A DNA stretch of 13,471 nt from Flavobacterium psychrophilum (GTDB taxonomy: Bacteria > Bacteroidota > Bacteroidia > Flavobacteriales > Flavobacteriaceae), in assembly GCA_945872875.1 (NCBI GenBank), contig CAMCBB010000047.1:1-13471 (forward strand). The letters run 5' to 3'. This document shows, one piece after another, positions 7,567 through 13,471 of the stretch. The notes beneath the pieces were generated by a model. That model was given only the letters and a program-made list of their open reading frames with translations, had not been told where the DNA came from and made no database searches. Position 1 is the first letter of the stretch. The number at the start of each line of letters is the position of its first letter. Position numbers and translations under genes: made by a program.

Positions 7567-7596
7567 TAAAAATAATAAATAATTGACAATAGACAA
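7567..7596 (-). promoter_or_regulatory. Possible promoter of the FAD oxidase gene
   Basis: On the minus strand, TTG (7596-7594), a 19-bp spacer and TATTTTTA (7574-7567) fit the Bacteroidota pattern except that the last base of the -7 box is A, not G. It would give a leader of about 11 nt. The spacer DNA is almost pure A/T, so a chance match is possible. Confidence 0.3.
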
Positions 7597-7613
7597 TTAA
7601 TAATTACTAATTG
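7594..7613. repeat. 20-bp near-palindrome in the oxidase-meaB spacer
   Basis: CAATTA (7594-7599) and TAATTG (7608-7613) flank the palindromic core TAATTA (7601-7606), leaving one mismatched pair (7600/7607). It lies between the two divergent genes, overlapping the possible -33 box of the oxidase promoter. A dimeric regulator could bind here, but sequences of this AATTG/CAATT type are common in AT-rich flavobacterial spacers. Confidence 0.35.
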
Positions 7614-7624
7614 AGATTGGAATA

Positions 7625-7657
7625 TTGATTATTGGGCTATTTTTTTATGTAAATTTG
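7625..7657 (+). promoter_or_regulatory. meaB promoter
   Basis: TAAATTTG (7650-7657) is an exact TAnnTTTG match. A TTG at 7625-7627 lies 22 bp upstream, within the 17-23 bp range allowed in Bacteroidota promoters. Transcription would begin near 7663, only about 14 nt before the TTG start codon of meaB, which supports that start. Confidence 0.55.
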
Positions 7658-7676
7658 TATTTAGAAATTCAATAAT

Positions 7677-8759
7677 TTGAAACCAAACTCTAAAAAATCG
7701 GCATTAACAGAGGTAGACGGAGTAAATCCGGTTCCAAGCGTGAGCACTTCTTCACTTGAAGTGATTCAGCAATTGCGCCGAAACCAACCTACTGCTCAAG
7801 AATTGATAGATGGTATTCTCGCTAAAGACAAAACGGCTTTAAGTAGAGCAATTACATTGGTTGAAAGCACCAATCCAGATCATACCGAAAAGGCCAACAC
7901 TATTATTCAGGCGTGTTTACCTCATGCAAATAATTCGTTTCGAATTGGAATTACAGGGGTACCTGGAGTTGGAAAAAGCACCTTTATTGAAGCATTTGGC
8001 AAGCATCTGACTTCAATTGGAAAAAAAGTTGCCGTATTGGCGGTTGATCCGAGTAGCACCATTTCGCATGGAAGTATTTTGGGAGATAAAACCCGTATGG
8101 AAGAATTGGTTAAAGATGAAAATGCATACATAAGACCAAGCGCCTCTGGGGAAACTCTTGGAGGAGTTGCCAGAAAAACGCGTGAAACCATAATACTTTG
8201 TGAAGCAGCAGGATTTGATACCATTATTATTGAAACGGTTGGGGTTGGACAAAGTGAAACTGCCGTTCACAGCATGGTAGATTTCTTTTTACTTCTGAAA
8301 ATATCGGGGGCTGGAGATGAACTTCAGGGCATCAAACGCGGAATTATGGAAATGGCAGATGCTATTGTTATTAATAAAGCAGACGGTGATAACATCAATA
8401 AAGCCAAGTTAGCTAAAACCGAATTCAACCGAGCTTTGCACTTATTCCCTGCAAAAAAATCGGGGTGGATACCAACGGCCGCCACCTGTAGTTCGTATAC
8501 CAAAGAAGGAATTGCCGATGTTTGGAACACCATTTCTGAATACAACACCTTGGTACAAACCAACCACTATTTTGAACAAAAAAGACACGATCAAAATCAG
8601 TATTGGATGTTGGAAACGATTAACGAGCAACTCCAATCCAATTTTTACAACCATCCAGAAATCATCAAGCTTTTAGAAGAAAATAAAAAAGCAGTGCAAA
8701 ATGATGAAATATCACCTTTTGCAGCTGCTATGAATTTATTAAAAGCTTACGCTAAATAA
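7677..8759 (+). CDS. meaB: MeaB/ArgK G3E GTPase, methylmalonyl-CoA mutase chaperone (TTG start)
   Basis: P-loop GTPase that protects and reloads adenosylcobalamin-dependent methylmalonyl-CoA mutase in the cytoplasm; older annotations call it LAO/AO transport kinase ArgK. The 360-residue chain has Walker A GVPGVGKS (94-101), DPSS (124-127), switch II ETVGVGQSE (186-194) and the guanine-specificity motif NKAD (233-236). The SILGDKTRM and RPSASGETLGGVARKT segments are also typical. The start is TTG at 7677: an in-frame TAG lies at 7662-7664, there is no ATG between them, and no in-frame ATG occurs downstream until well inside the GTPase domain. The segment KKSALTEVDGVN just after the TTG looks like the conserved N-terminal extension of flavobacterial MeaB. 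No mutase gene is in the window, so it is genetically separate from its partner here. It ends 4 bp from the convergent acidic-protein gene. Confidence 0.95.
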   Translation: MKPNSKKSALTEVDGVNPVPSVSTSSLEVIQQLRRNQPTAQELIDGILAKDKTALSRAITLVESTNPDHTEKANTIIQACLPHANNSFRIGITGVPGVGKSTFIEAFGKHLTSIGKKVAVLAVDPSSTISHGSILGDKTRMEELVKDENAYIRPSASGETLGGVARKTRETIILCEAAGFDTIIIETVGVGQSETAVHSMVDFFLLLKISGAGDELQGIKRGIMEMADAIVINKADGDNINKAKLAKTEFNRALHLFPAKKSGWIPTAATCSSYTKEGIADVWNTISEYNTLVQTNHYFEQKRHDQNQYWMLETINEQLQSNFYNHPEIIKLLEENKKAVQNDEISPFAAAMNLLKAYAK

Positions 8760-8763
8760 AAAA

Positions 8764-8991
8764 CTATTCTTCGTAAAGTTTCATTTCTTTATCATAAAAC
8801 TCACCGGCAAGAGTAATTAAATGCTCCATTTCGGATTCTAATTCGGTTTCATCCTCACCTTCTAGGTCTTCTAGAAATTCTACTTCGTCATCTTTTAAGT
8901 TAATAATGAATCGAGGAAAATCTAAATGAATGATAAAAATATCTTCAGGAAAATCGGAATTATCTGCTATTACAAATTTAGGAAGTTGCAT
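8764..8991 (-). CDS. Small highly acidic protein, function unknown
   Basis: A 75-residue cytoplasmic protein that I do not recognise as a named family. It carries about 24 Asp/Glu against 5 Lys/Arg, giving a very low pI, with the acid cluster EDLEGEDETELESEMEH at residues 41-57. The N-terminal half alternates hydrophobic and polar residues (FIIHLDFPRFIINL) and looks beta-forming; the C-terminal half looks helical. There is no signal peptide or membrane segment. Coding potential is supported by the intact frame, the compact fit (26 bp after the SPFH gene, 4 bp from the end of meaB) and protein-like periodicity. It is probably the last gene of the ABC-F/MATE/SPFH directon and may be a soluble partner of the SPFH protein, although only proximity suggests it. 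Confidence 0.75.
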   Translation of the reverse strand: MQLPKFVIADNSDFPEDIFIIHLDFPRFIINLKDDEVEFLEDLEGEDETELESEMEHLITLAGEFYDKEMKLYEE

Positions 8992-9017
8992 ATTTATTAG
9001 GTTTGGAGTTTAAAGTT

Positions 9018-9923
9018 TTACTTGTCTGATAAAATTACAGAACCATTGTTTTTTCCCATAAAAATAATTTTTGTATTAGGGGAAGCGGCCAATTCTTTTT
9101 GGGCTTTAATTTGTTCGTATTGTAATTGTTTGTCTGTTAAATTAGTAGAAATAATTCTTTGATAATCGGCTATACCTTGTGCTTCTACTCTTTTTCGCTC
9201 AGCTTCTTGTTTTTCTTTTTGAAGTACGAATTGCATTTTTTGAGCATCTTGCTCTGCGTTAATTTTACTTTCAATAGTAGTTTTAACCGAAGTTGGTAAA
9301 TTGATATTTCTAATCAACAATTGCTCTAAAACCAATCCTCTTTTTTTGAAGTCGTCTTCTATAGTTTTAAAAATTCGCTGTTGAAATTCATTTCTTTTGG
9401 TAGAATATAATGCCACGGCATCATAATAAACTGCATTGTCACGAATACGAGTTCTTGTAATTGGACGGACAATTTTATCCGTATAATTTTCACCAATGCC
9501 TTTAAGAATTTTTGGCGCTTCATTAGGAATAACACGGTATAAAACAGTTAAGTCAATTACCACTTCCAAACCATCGTTTGACAAAACTCTAATCGCATCA
9601 TCACCTTCTTGCGCACCTTCACTGTGAATAGCAGACATGGTATAGTTTTGTGTTTGAATATCAAAAACGGTAATATCCAATAACGGATTAATTATATGTA
9701 ATCCACTCTCTAAAACATCAGGTTTTACATTTCCATAAAGGGATTTTACTCCTACTTTACCCGCATCTATTTGTTTGAACATAGAGGATAAAATTCCTAG
9801 TCCGATTACCAAAAAACCAATGATTCGAATGCTGCCAGAAAATTTAGTTAATGGATTATCATTGTCTTTCAAAGAAAAACCAGCAATAACCAAAATAAAC
9901 CCAATAATAATTAATAGTATCAT
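9018..9923 (-). CDS. SPFH/prohibitin-family membrane protein
   Basis: A 301-residue inner-membrane scaffold protein of the SPFH (stomatin/prohibitin/flotillin/HflKC) superfamily, which forms ring or cage assemblies that organise membrane proteins and proteases. Two hydrophobic stretches lie at the N-terminus (residues 1-16 and 31-48). The band-7 domain follows (about 50-220), with the prohibitin-like segments GKVGVKSLYGNV, LESGLHIINP, YTMSAIHSEG and NDGLEVVIDLTVLYR. A charged coiled coil (about 215-275, rich in Lys, Glu, Gln and Ala) and a short tail complete it. The usual bacterial prohibitin has one N-terminal anchor, so the two stretches suggest a hairpin or an extra anchor. The gene sits 60 bp after MATE and 26 bp before the acidic-protein gene, all in the same direction. 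No convincing promoter is visible in the 60-bp gap. The exact client is unknown. Confidence 0.9.
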   Translation of the reverse strand: MILLIIIGFILVIAGFSLKDNDNPLTKFSGSIRIIGFLVIGLGILSSMFKQIDAGKVGVKSLYGNVKPDVLESGLHIINPLLDITVFDIQTQNYTMSAIHSEGAQEGDDAIRVLSNDGLEVVIDLTVLYRVIPNEAPKILKGIGENYTDKIVRPITRTRIRDNAVYYDAVALYSTKRNEFQQRIFKTIEDDFKKRGLVLEQLLIRNINLPTSVKTTIESKINAEQDAQKMQFVLQKEKQEAERKRVEAQGIADYQRIISTNLTDKQLQYEQIKAQKELAASPNTKIIFMGKNNGSVILSDK

Positions 9924-9983
9924 TTTAAAATGTTTTAATTTATTGTTATACGAAGCTTTTGATTAATTGTTACAAACGGAAAG

Positions 9984-11360
9984 CTAGGAATTTTCTTTTA
10001 TAAGTTTTTTGGTAATTAAATGGAATCGAATGTATAGAAATAAAGCTGCAGCTGATAAACCTGCTAACAAACCGATCCACACTCCTACTGCTTTTAATTC
10101 GGTGAACTCACCTAAATAATAAGAAATAGGAAATCCAATTACCCAATAAGCAATAAATGTAATATACATAGGGATTTTAACATCTTGTAATCCGCGTAAA
10201 GCACCTAAAACAACTACTTGGATTCCATCAGAAATTTGAAAAACAGCAGCAACCAAAAGTAATTTTGCAGCAATAAAAACTACTTCTTTATTATCTAATA
10301 ACTGCTTAGTATCGTTCATATCTAAAAATAATGAAGGGACGATGTTGTGCAAAACAATAAATAAAATAGCAAAAACTATTTCGATTAAAATAACTAATAA
10401 AAATATAGATCGCGCTACAACAACCAAGTTTTTATAGTCATTCAATCCTTTTTGATTACTCACTCGAATCATGGAAACCACACTCAATCCCATGGCAAAC
10501 ATAAAGGTCATGGAAGCCAAACTCAATGCAATTTGATTGGCAGCCTGACTTGATTTACCAATGTTTCCACAAAGCCATATAGCAGCTGTAAAAAGCACTA
10601 CTTCAAATAACATTTGCAAGGCGGAAGGAACTCCTAAATTGATGATTTTTTTAATGGTTTCTTTTTTGATTTCAGAAAAACTAAAATTATGAAAATATGT
10701 TTTTAACTGCTCTTGTCTAGACAATATGATGTGCATAAATACAACCATAGCAATCCTAGAAATTACGGTTCCCAATGCTGCACCAACAATACCCATTTTT
10801 GGAAAAATCCAAATACCATAAATCAAGCAATAGTTAATAATAACATGAAGAATATTCGCCATTACTATGGCATACATTGAATATTTGGTCATGGATAAAC
10901 CATCAGCAAATTGCTTATATCCTTGATAAATTATTAATGGAACTAATGAAAATCCAACCCAATCTAGAAATGGTTTGGCCAAAACAATCACTTCTTTAGG
11001 CTGGTGTAACATTTCCATAATTGGTTTACCTAATACAACTAAACCAAAAAGTAGAAAACCTAAGATAACGCAAAGAAATAATCCATTATGAAAAGCAGAA
11101 CGAATTTTTCCGGTATCCTTTTCTGCATCGGCTTCACCTACAATAGGCGTTATCGCTGTTGAAAAACCTATTCCGAGTGATAAAGCCACAAAAATCATAC
11201 TGTTTGCCAATGAGACTGCCGCCAATTCTGTAGAGCCCAATTTACCCACCATGATGTTATCTACAATCATAATTAAGGTATGGCCAAGCATACCCAAAAC
11301 CACTGGATAAGCTAGCTGCAGATTGTATTTAAACTCTTTGGTATATTGGGAAATATTCAT
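9984..11360 (-). CDS. MATE-family multidrug/Na+ or H+ antiporter
   Basis: Inner-membrane secondary transporter of 458 residues, the usual MATE length, expected to export cationic drugs, dyes or metabolites in exchange for Na+ or H+. About twelve membrane helices can be picked out. The family's two-fold repeat is visible: the segment LAYPVVLGMLGHTLIMIVDN followed by IMVGKLGSTELAAVSLAN (residues 16-53) is echoed by NLGVPSALQMLFEVVLFTAA and GNIGKSSQAANQIALSLAS in the second half. Asp34 in the first helix lies where NorM-type MATEs often have a conserved acidic residue. GALRGLQDVKIPM in the second half is also typical. The start ATG lies 2 bp after the ABC-F stop codon, so the two are translated from one mRNA and may be translationally coupled. 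Substrate cannot be read from sequence. Confidence 0.94.
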   Translation of the reverse strand: MNISQYTKEFKYNLQLAYPVVLGMLGHTLIMIVDNIMVGKLGSTELAAVSLANSMIFVALSLGIGFSTAITPIVGEADAEKDTGKIRSAFHNGLFLCVILGFLLFGLVVLGKPIMEMLHQPKEVIVLAKPFLDWVGFSLVPLIIYQGYKQFADGLSMTKYSMYAIVMANILHVIINYCLIYGIWIFPKMGIVGAALGTVISRIAMVVFMHIILSRQEQLKTYFHNFSFSEIKKETIKKIINLGVPSALQMLFEVVLFTAAIWLCGNIGKSSQAANQIALSLASMTFMFAMGLSVVSMIRVSNQKGLNDYKNLVVVARSIFLLVILIEIVFAILFIVLHNIVPSLFLDMNDTKQLLDNKEVVFIAAKLLLVAAVFQISDGIQVVVLGALRGLQDVKIPMYITFIAYWVIGFPISYYLGEFTELKAVGVWIGLLAGLSAAALFLYIRFHLITKKLIKENS

Positions 11361-11362
11361 AT

Positions 11363-12997
11363 TTATTTTTCAATCTCTTTTAAGGAACCCATTTTTTTAT
11401 GAGCTAAGAATCCTTTAATATCCTCAAAATGTTCCTTCACTCTTTTATTACCGAATTCAAATACTTTGGTGGCTAATCCATCAAGAAAATCTCTATCATG
11501 CGAAACCAAAATCAAGGTTCCGTCAAAATCTCTTAGCGCATCTTTAATAATGTCTTTAGTCTTCATATCCAAATGGTTAGAAGGCTCATCTAGAATCAAA
11601 AGATTAACTGGCTCTAACAATAATTTGATCATTGCTAAACGGGTTTTTTCTCCTCCTGAAAGCACTTTCACTTTCTTGGTAACATCATCTCCATGAAACA
11701 TAAAAGCACCTAAAATATCTTTTATCTTAGTACGAATATCTCCAACGGCAATATCATCAATAGTAGAAAAAATGGTCGCGTTTTCGTCTAACAAGGAAGC
11801 TTGATTTTGAGCAAAATATCCAATTTGTGCATTGTGCCCAATTTCAACCGATCCACTATTGATTTCAATTTCCTTCATGATTGCTTTAATCATGGTCGAT
11901 TTTCCTTCTCCGTTTTTACCTACGAAAGCAACTTTTTGACCACGCTCAATAACAATATTGGCATCTCTAAAAATTTCTTTTTCTCCGTATGCTTTACATA
12001 AATCTTTAACAATTACTGGATAATTTCCAGATCTTACAGCAGGTGGAAATTTTAATTTTAGAGCAGAAGTATCAATTTCATCCACTTGAACGATTTCTAA
12101 TTTTTCAAGCATTTTAACACGAGATTGAACTGCGTCAGTTTTAGAAAATGTTCCTTTAAATCGGTCAATAAACGCTTGATTATCTGCAATCATTTTTTGT
12201 TGCTCATCATACGCTTTTTGTTGATGTAATCTTCGGTCTTTTCGCAATTCTAAGTAATGAGAATACTTTGCCTTATAATCATAAATACGACCCATAGTAA
12301 CTTCAATAGTTCTATTGGTGATATTATCAACAAAGGCTCTATCGTGTGAAATCACAACGACTGCCTTAGCAGAATTAATTAAGAAATCTTCAAGCCACTG
12401 AATACTTTCGATATCCATGTGGTTGGTTGGCTCATCCAACAAAATTAAATCGGGTTTTTGCAAAAGAATTTTAGCCAATTCAATTCGCATTCTCCAACCA
12501 CCTGAAAATTCAGAGGTTTGTCGCGTAAAGTCTTCTCTTTCAAAACCTAATCCAACTAATATTTTTTCAACCTCCGCTTCGTAGTTTATTTCTTCAATAG
12601 CATAAAACTTTTCACTCAAATCGGAAACTCTTTCTATAAGTTTCATGTAAGCATCACTTTCGTAATCCGTTCTAATGGTTAATTGTTCATTGATTTCGTC
12701 AATTTCAGCTTTCATTTTGAAGATTTCTCCAAATGCTTTTGAAGCTTCTTCCATAACGGTTGCCCCGTCTGTAGTTAGTAAATGCTGTGGCAAATAGGCT
12801 ACAACTGCATCTTTAGGAACTGAAACATTACCCGTTGATGGTTTTGAAGCTCCTGCAATAATTTTTAAAAGGGTAGATTTACCAGCGCCATTTTTACCCA
12901 TCAAGGCAATTTTGTCGTTTTCGTTTATAGCAAAAGTAACATCGCTAAATAAGGTAGTTCCGCCAAATTGAACGGAAATATCGTTAATTGTAATCAT
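11363..12997 (-). CDS. ABC-F family ATPase, YbiT-like translation factor
   Basis: Soluble twin-ATPase protein without membrane domains. ABC-F proteins act on the ribosome, easing stalls at the E-site or, in some branches, displacing antibiotics. In 544 residues it has two complete cassettes: Walker A GKNGAGKS (34-41) with signature SGGWR (165-169) and LLDEPTNHMD (186-195), then GKNGEGKS (360-367) with SGGEK (447-451) and LILDEPSNHLD (467-477). The inter-domain linker, residues about 245-310, is the charged P-site-tRNA interaction helix pair. The chain ends soon after the second cassette with no Uup-type coiled-coil tail, which points to the YbiT-like branch. I start at the ATG at 12997 (MITINDISVQFGG); a TTG 14 codons upstream (13039) would add a non-conserved hydrophobic leader. 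MATE follows by 2 bp. Resistance function is possible but the housekeeping branch is more likely. Confidence 0.93.
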   Translation of the reverse strand: MITINDISVQFGGTTLFSDVTFAINENDKIALMGKNGAGKSTLLKIIAGASKPSTGNVSVPKDAVVAYLPQHLLTTDGATVMEEASKAFGEIFKMKAEIDEINEQLTIRTDYESDAYMKLIERVSDLSEKFYAIEEINYEAEVEKILVGLGFEREDFTRQTSEFSGGWRMRIELAKILLQKPDLILLDEPTNHMDIESIQWLEDFLINSAKAVVVISHDRAFVDNITNRTIEVTMGRIYDYKAKYSHYLELRKDRRLHQQKAYDEQQKMIADNQAFIDRFKGTFSKTDAVQSRVKMLEKLEIVQVDEIDTSALKLKFPPAVRSGNYPVIVKDLCKAYGEKEIFRDANIVIERGQKVAFVGKNGEGKSTMIKAIMKEIEINSGSVEIGHNAQIGYFAQNQASLLDENATIFSTIDDIAVGDIRTKIKDILGAFMFHGDDVTKKVKVLSGGEKTRLAMIKLLLEPVNLLILDEPSNHLDMKTKDIIKDALRDFDGTLILVSHDRDFLDGLATKVFEFGNKRVKEHFEDIKGFLAHKKMGSLKEIEK

Positions 12998-13060
12998 TTT
13001 TATAAAGTTGGAAGTAAGAAGATAAAGCAGAAGCTCCAATCGACTTATTTTTTAAAAGTG

Positions 13061-13068
13061 CAAAGATA
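13061..13068 (-). promoter_or_regulatory. -7 box of the ABC-F/MATE operon
   Basis: On the minus strand TATCTTTG (13068 down to 13061) matches TAnnTTTG exactly, in the 105-bp gap upstream of the ABC-F gene. Transcription would start near 13054, giving a leader of about 57 nt to the ATG at 12997. No TTG is found within 17-23 bp upstream; the nearest is 29 bp away. I see no antibiotic-sensing leader peptide or clear attenuator in this short leader. Confidence 0.45.
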
Positions 13069-13102
13069 GATTAAATGTTTAGAATTAAAGTTTATACCAA
13101 TT

Positions 13103-13471
13103 CTAATTTTTAATAATAAAAATCCATTTCCATTGGCTTGGATCACCAATACCTACACCAGGCGTGTACAAGAATAATTTTACAGTTGCATTAGGGTTGC
13201 TTGCTCTGTATTGATTTACAATTTCTAAGTATCGAATTGCATTAAATATTTCTGGATAATTGTAATTTGTATTATTAGGATTATATACATTTTCAAAAAC
13301 TGGATCTGTTATTGGAACTAATGTGTTTATAAAGTTGTATTGACTTGCAGATAAAAAAGATGTTGGAAAATGTATTTGACCATTACCCATCCAAATGATA
13401 TCACCATCAAATATTTTAGTATTTAATTCACTGTAAAACAATTTAATATTTCCAAAATCTGCAGGTGGAAT
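13103..13471 (-). CDS. Unrecognised protein, C-terminal part only (5' end outside window)
   Basis: The reading frame is open from the window edge to a TAG at 13103-13105, showing the last 122 residues of a longer protein. A TTG at 13439-13441 could be read as a start, but the frame continues upstream to the edge (IPPADFGNIK precedes it), so I treat the gene as truncated by the window. The visible part has IIWMGNGQIHFP, a segment rich in Asn, Tyr and Pro (VYNPNNTNYNYPEIFNAI), a short helix-like stretch, and the ending LYTPGVGIGDPSQWKWIFII. No membrane segment, catalytic signature or repeat is evident. I do not recognise the family and assign no function. It runs in the same direction as the ABC-F gene with 105 bp between, and the ABC-F gene appears to have its own promoter. 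Confidence 0.7.
   Translation of the reverse strand: MPPADFGNIKLFYSELNTKIFDGDIIWMGNGQIHFPTSFLSASQYNFINTLVPITDPVFENVYNPNNTNYNYPEIFNAIRYLEIVNQYRASNPNATVKLFLYTPGVGIGDPSQWKWIFIIKN

Noticed and set aside
7922..8654. Four minus-strand ORFs inside meaB
   Set aside because: Shadows of a highly conserved GTPase coding frame.
8761..8781. AAACT/AGTTT hairpin after meaB as a terminator
   Set aside because: Five weak pairs with an 11-nt loop and no T-run; it lies inside the convergent coding sequence.
9924..9983. Possible promoter for the SPFH gene (a TTG, then TATAACAA 22 bp later on the minus strand)
   Set aside because: The -7 box matches only the TA of TAnnTTTG; co-transcription with MATE is a simpler explanation.
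9954..9985. Inverted repeat AGCTTT/AAAGCT between MATE and SPFH
   Set aside because: Six pairs across a 20-nt loop and no T-run; expected by chance in this AT-rich sequence.
12998..13039. N-terminal extension of the ABC-F protein from a TTG at 13039
   Set aside because: The extension is TTG-initiated, hydrophobic and absent from the family; the ATG at 12997 gives the conserved MITINDIS start.
13081..13104. Stem AGAATT/AATTCT as a terminator for the partial gene
   Set aside because: Only six A/T-rich pairs, a 12-nt loop, no T-run, and one arm overlaps the stop codon.

Overview
The window looks like ordinary chromosome from a Flavobacteriaceae member, probably Flavobacterium or a close relative. 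The evidence is the low GC content, the near absence of Shine-Dalgarno sites, promoter -7 boxes of the Bacteroidota form TAnnTTTG, and the gene set: a ProRS with an [12 protein letters not shown] tail, a FadL/OmpP1-like 'NPAG' outer-membrane protein, RimO, a MeaB with a long N-terminus, and a small acidic protein. This is inferred from family knowledge; no search was run.

Layout. (1) 8-1486, minus: proS, prolyl-tRNA synthetase. It diverges from (2) 1587-4137, plus: a tandem-repeat Trp/Asn/Gly-rich lipoprotein followed by a FadL-like outer-membrane protein, closed by a strong intrinsic terminator at 4156-4186. (3) 4187-4346: a GC-richer structured spacer, then a promoter for (4) rimO and a small secreted Gly/Met-rich protein (4347-6145). 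(5) 6146-7549, minus: a GlcD-type FAD-linked oxidase whose stop codon abuts the stop codon of the gene before it. (6) 7677-8759, plus: meaB, with a TTG start. (7) 8764-12997, minus: a directon that reads, in transcription order, ABC-F ATPase, MATE transporter, SPFH/prohibitin protein and a 75-aa acidic protein. (8) 13103-13471, minus: the 3' part of an unrecognised gene that runs off the window.

Functionally the genes are mostly housekeeping: translation (ProRS, RimO, ABC-F), cell envelope (lipoprotein, OMP, SPFH), redox metabolism (GlcD-like) and cobalamin-enzyme maintenance (MeaB). The ABC-F and MATE genes are 2 bp apart and almost certainly co-transcribed. The lipoprotein/OMP pair and the rimO/secreted-protein pair are also likely operons. 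No spacer between genes exceeds about 210 bases, and I see no tRNA, rRNA, CRISPR array, insertion sequence or phage element.

I found no clear new multi-gene system. The points most worth a second look are the structured spacer element at 4207-4307, the almost perfect in-frame 48-bp and 36-bp repeats in the lipoprotein gene, the back-to-back -7 boxes between proS and the lipoprotein gene, the decayed zinc site in ProRS, and the non-ATG start of meaB.
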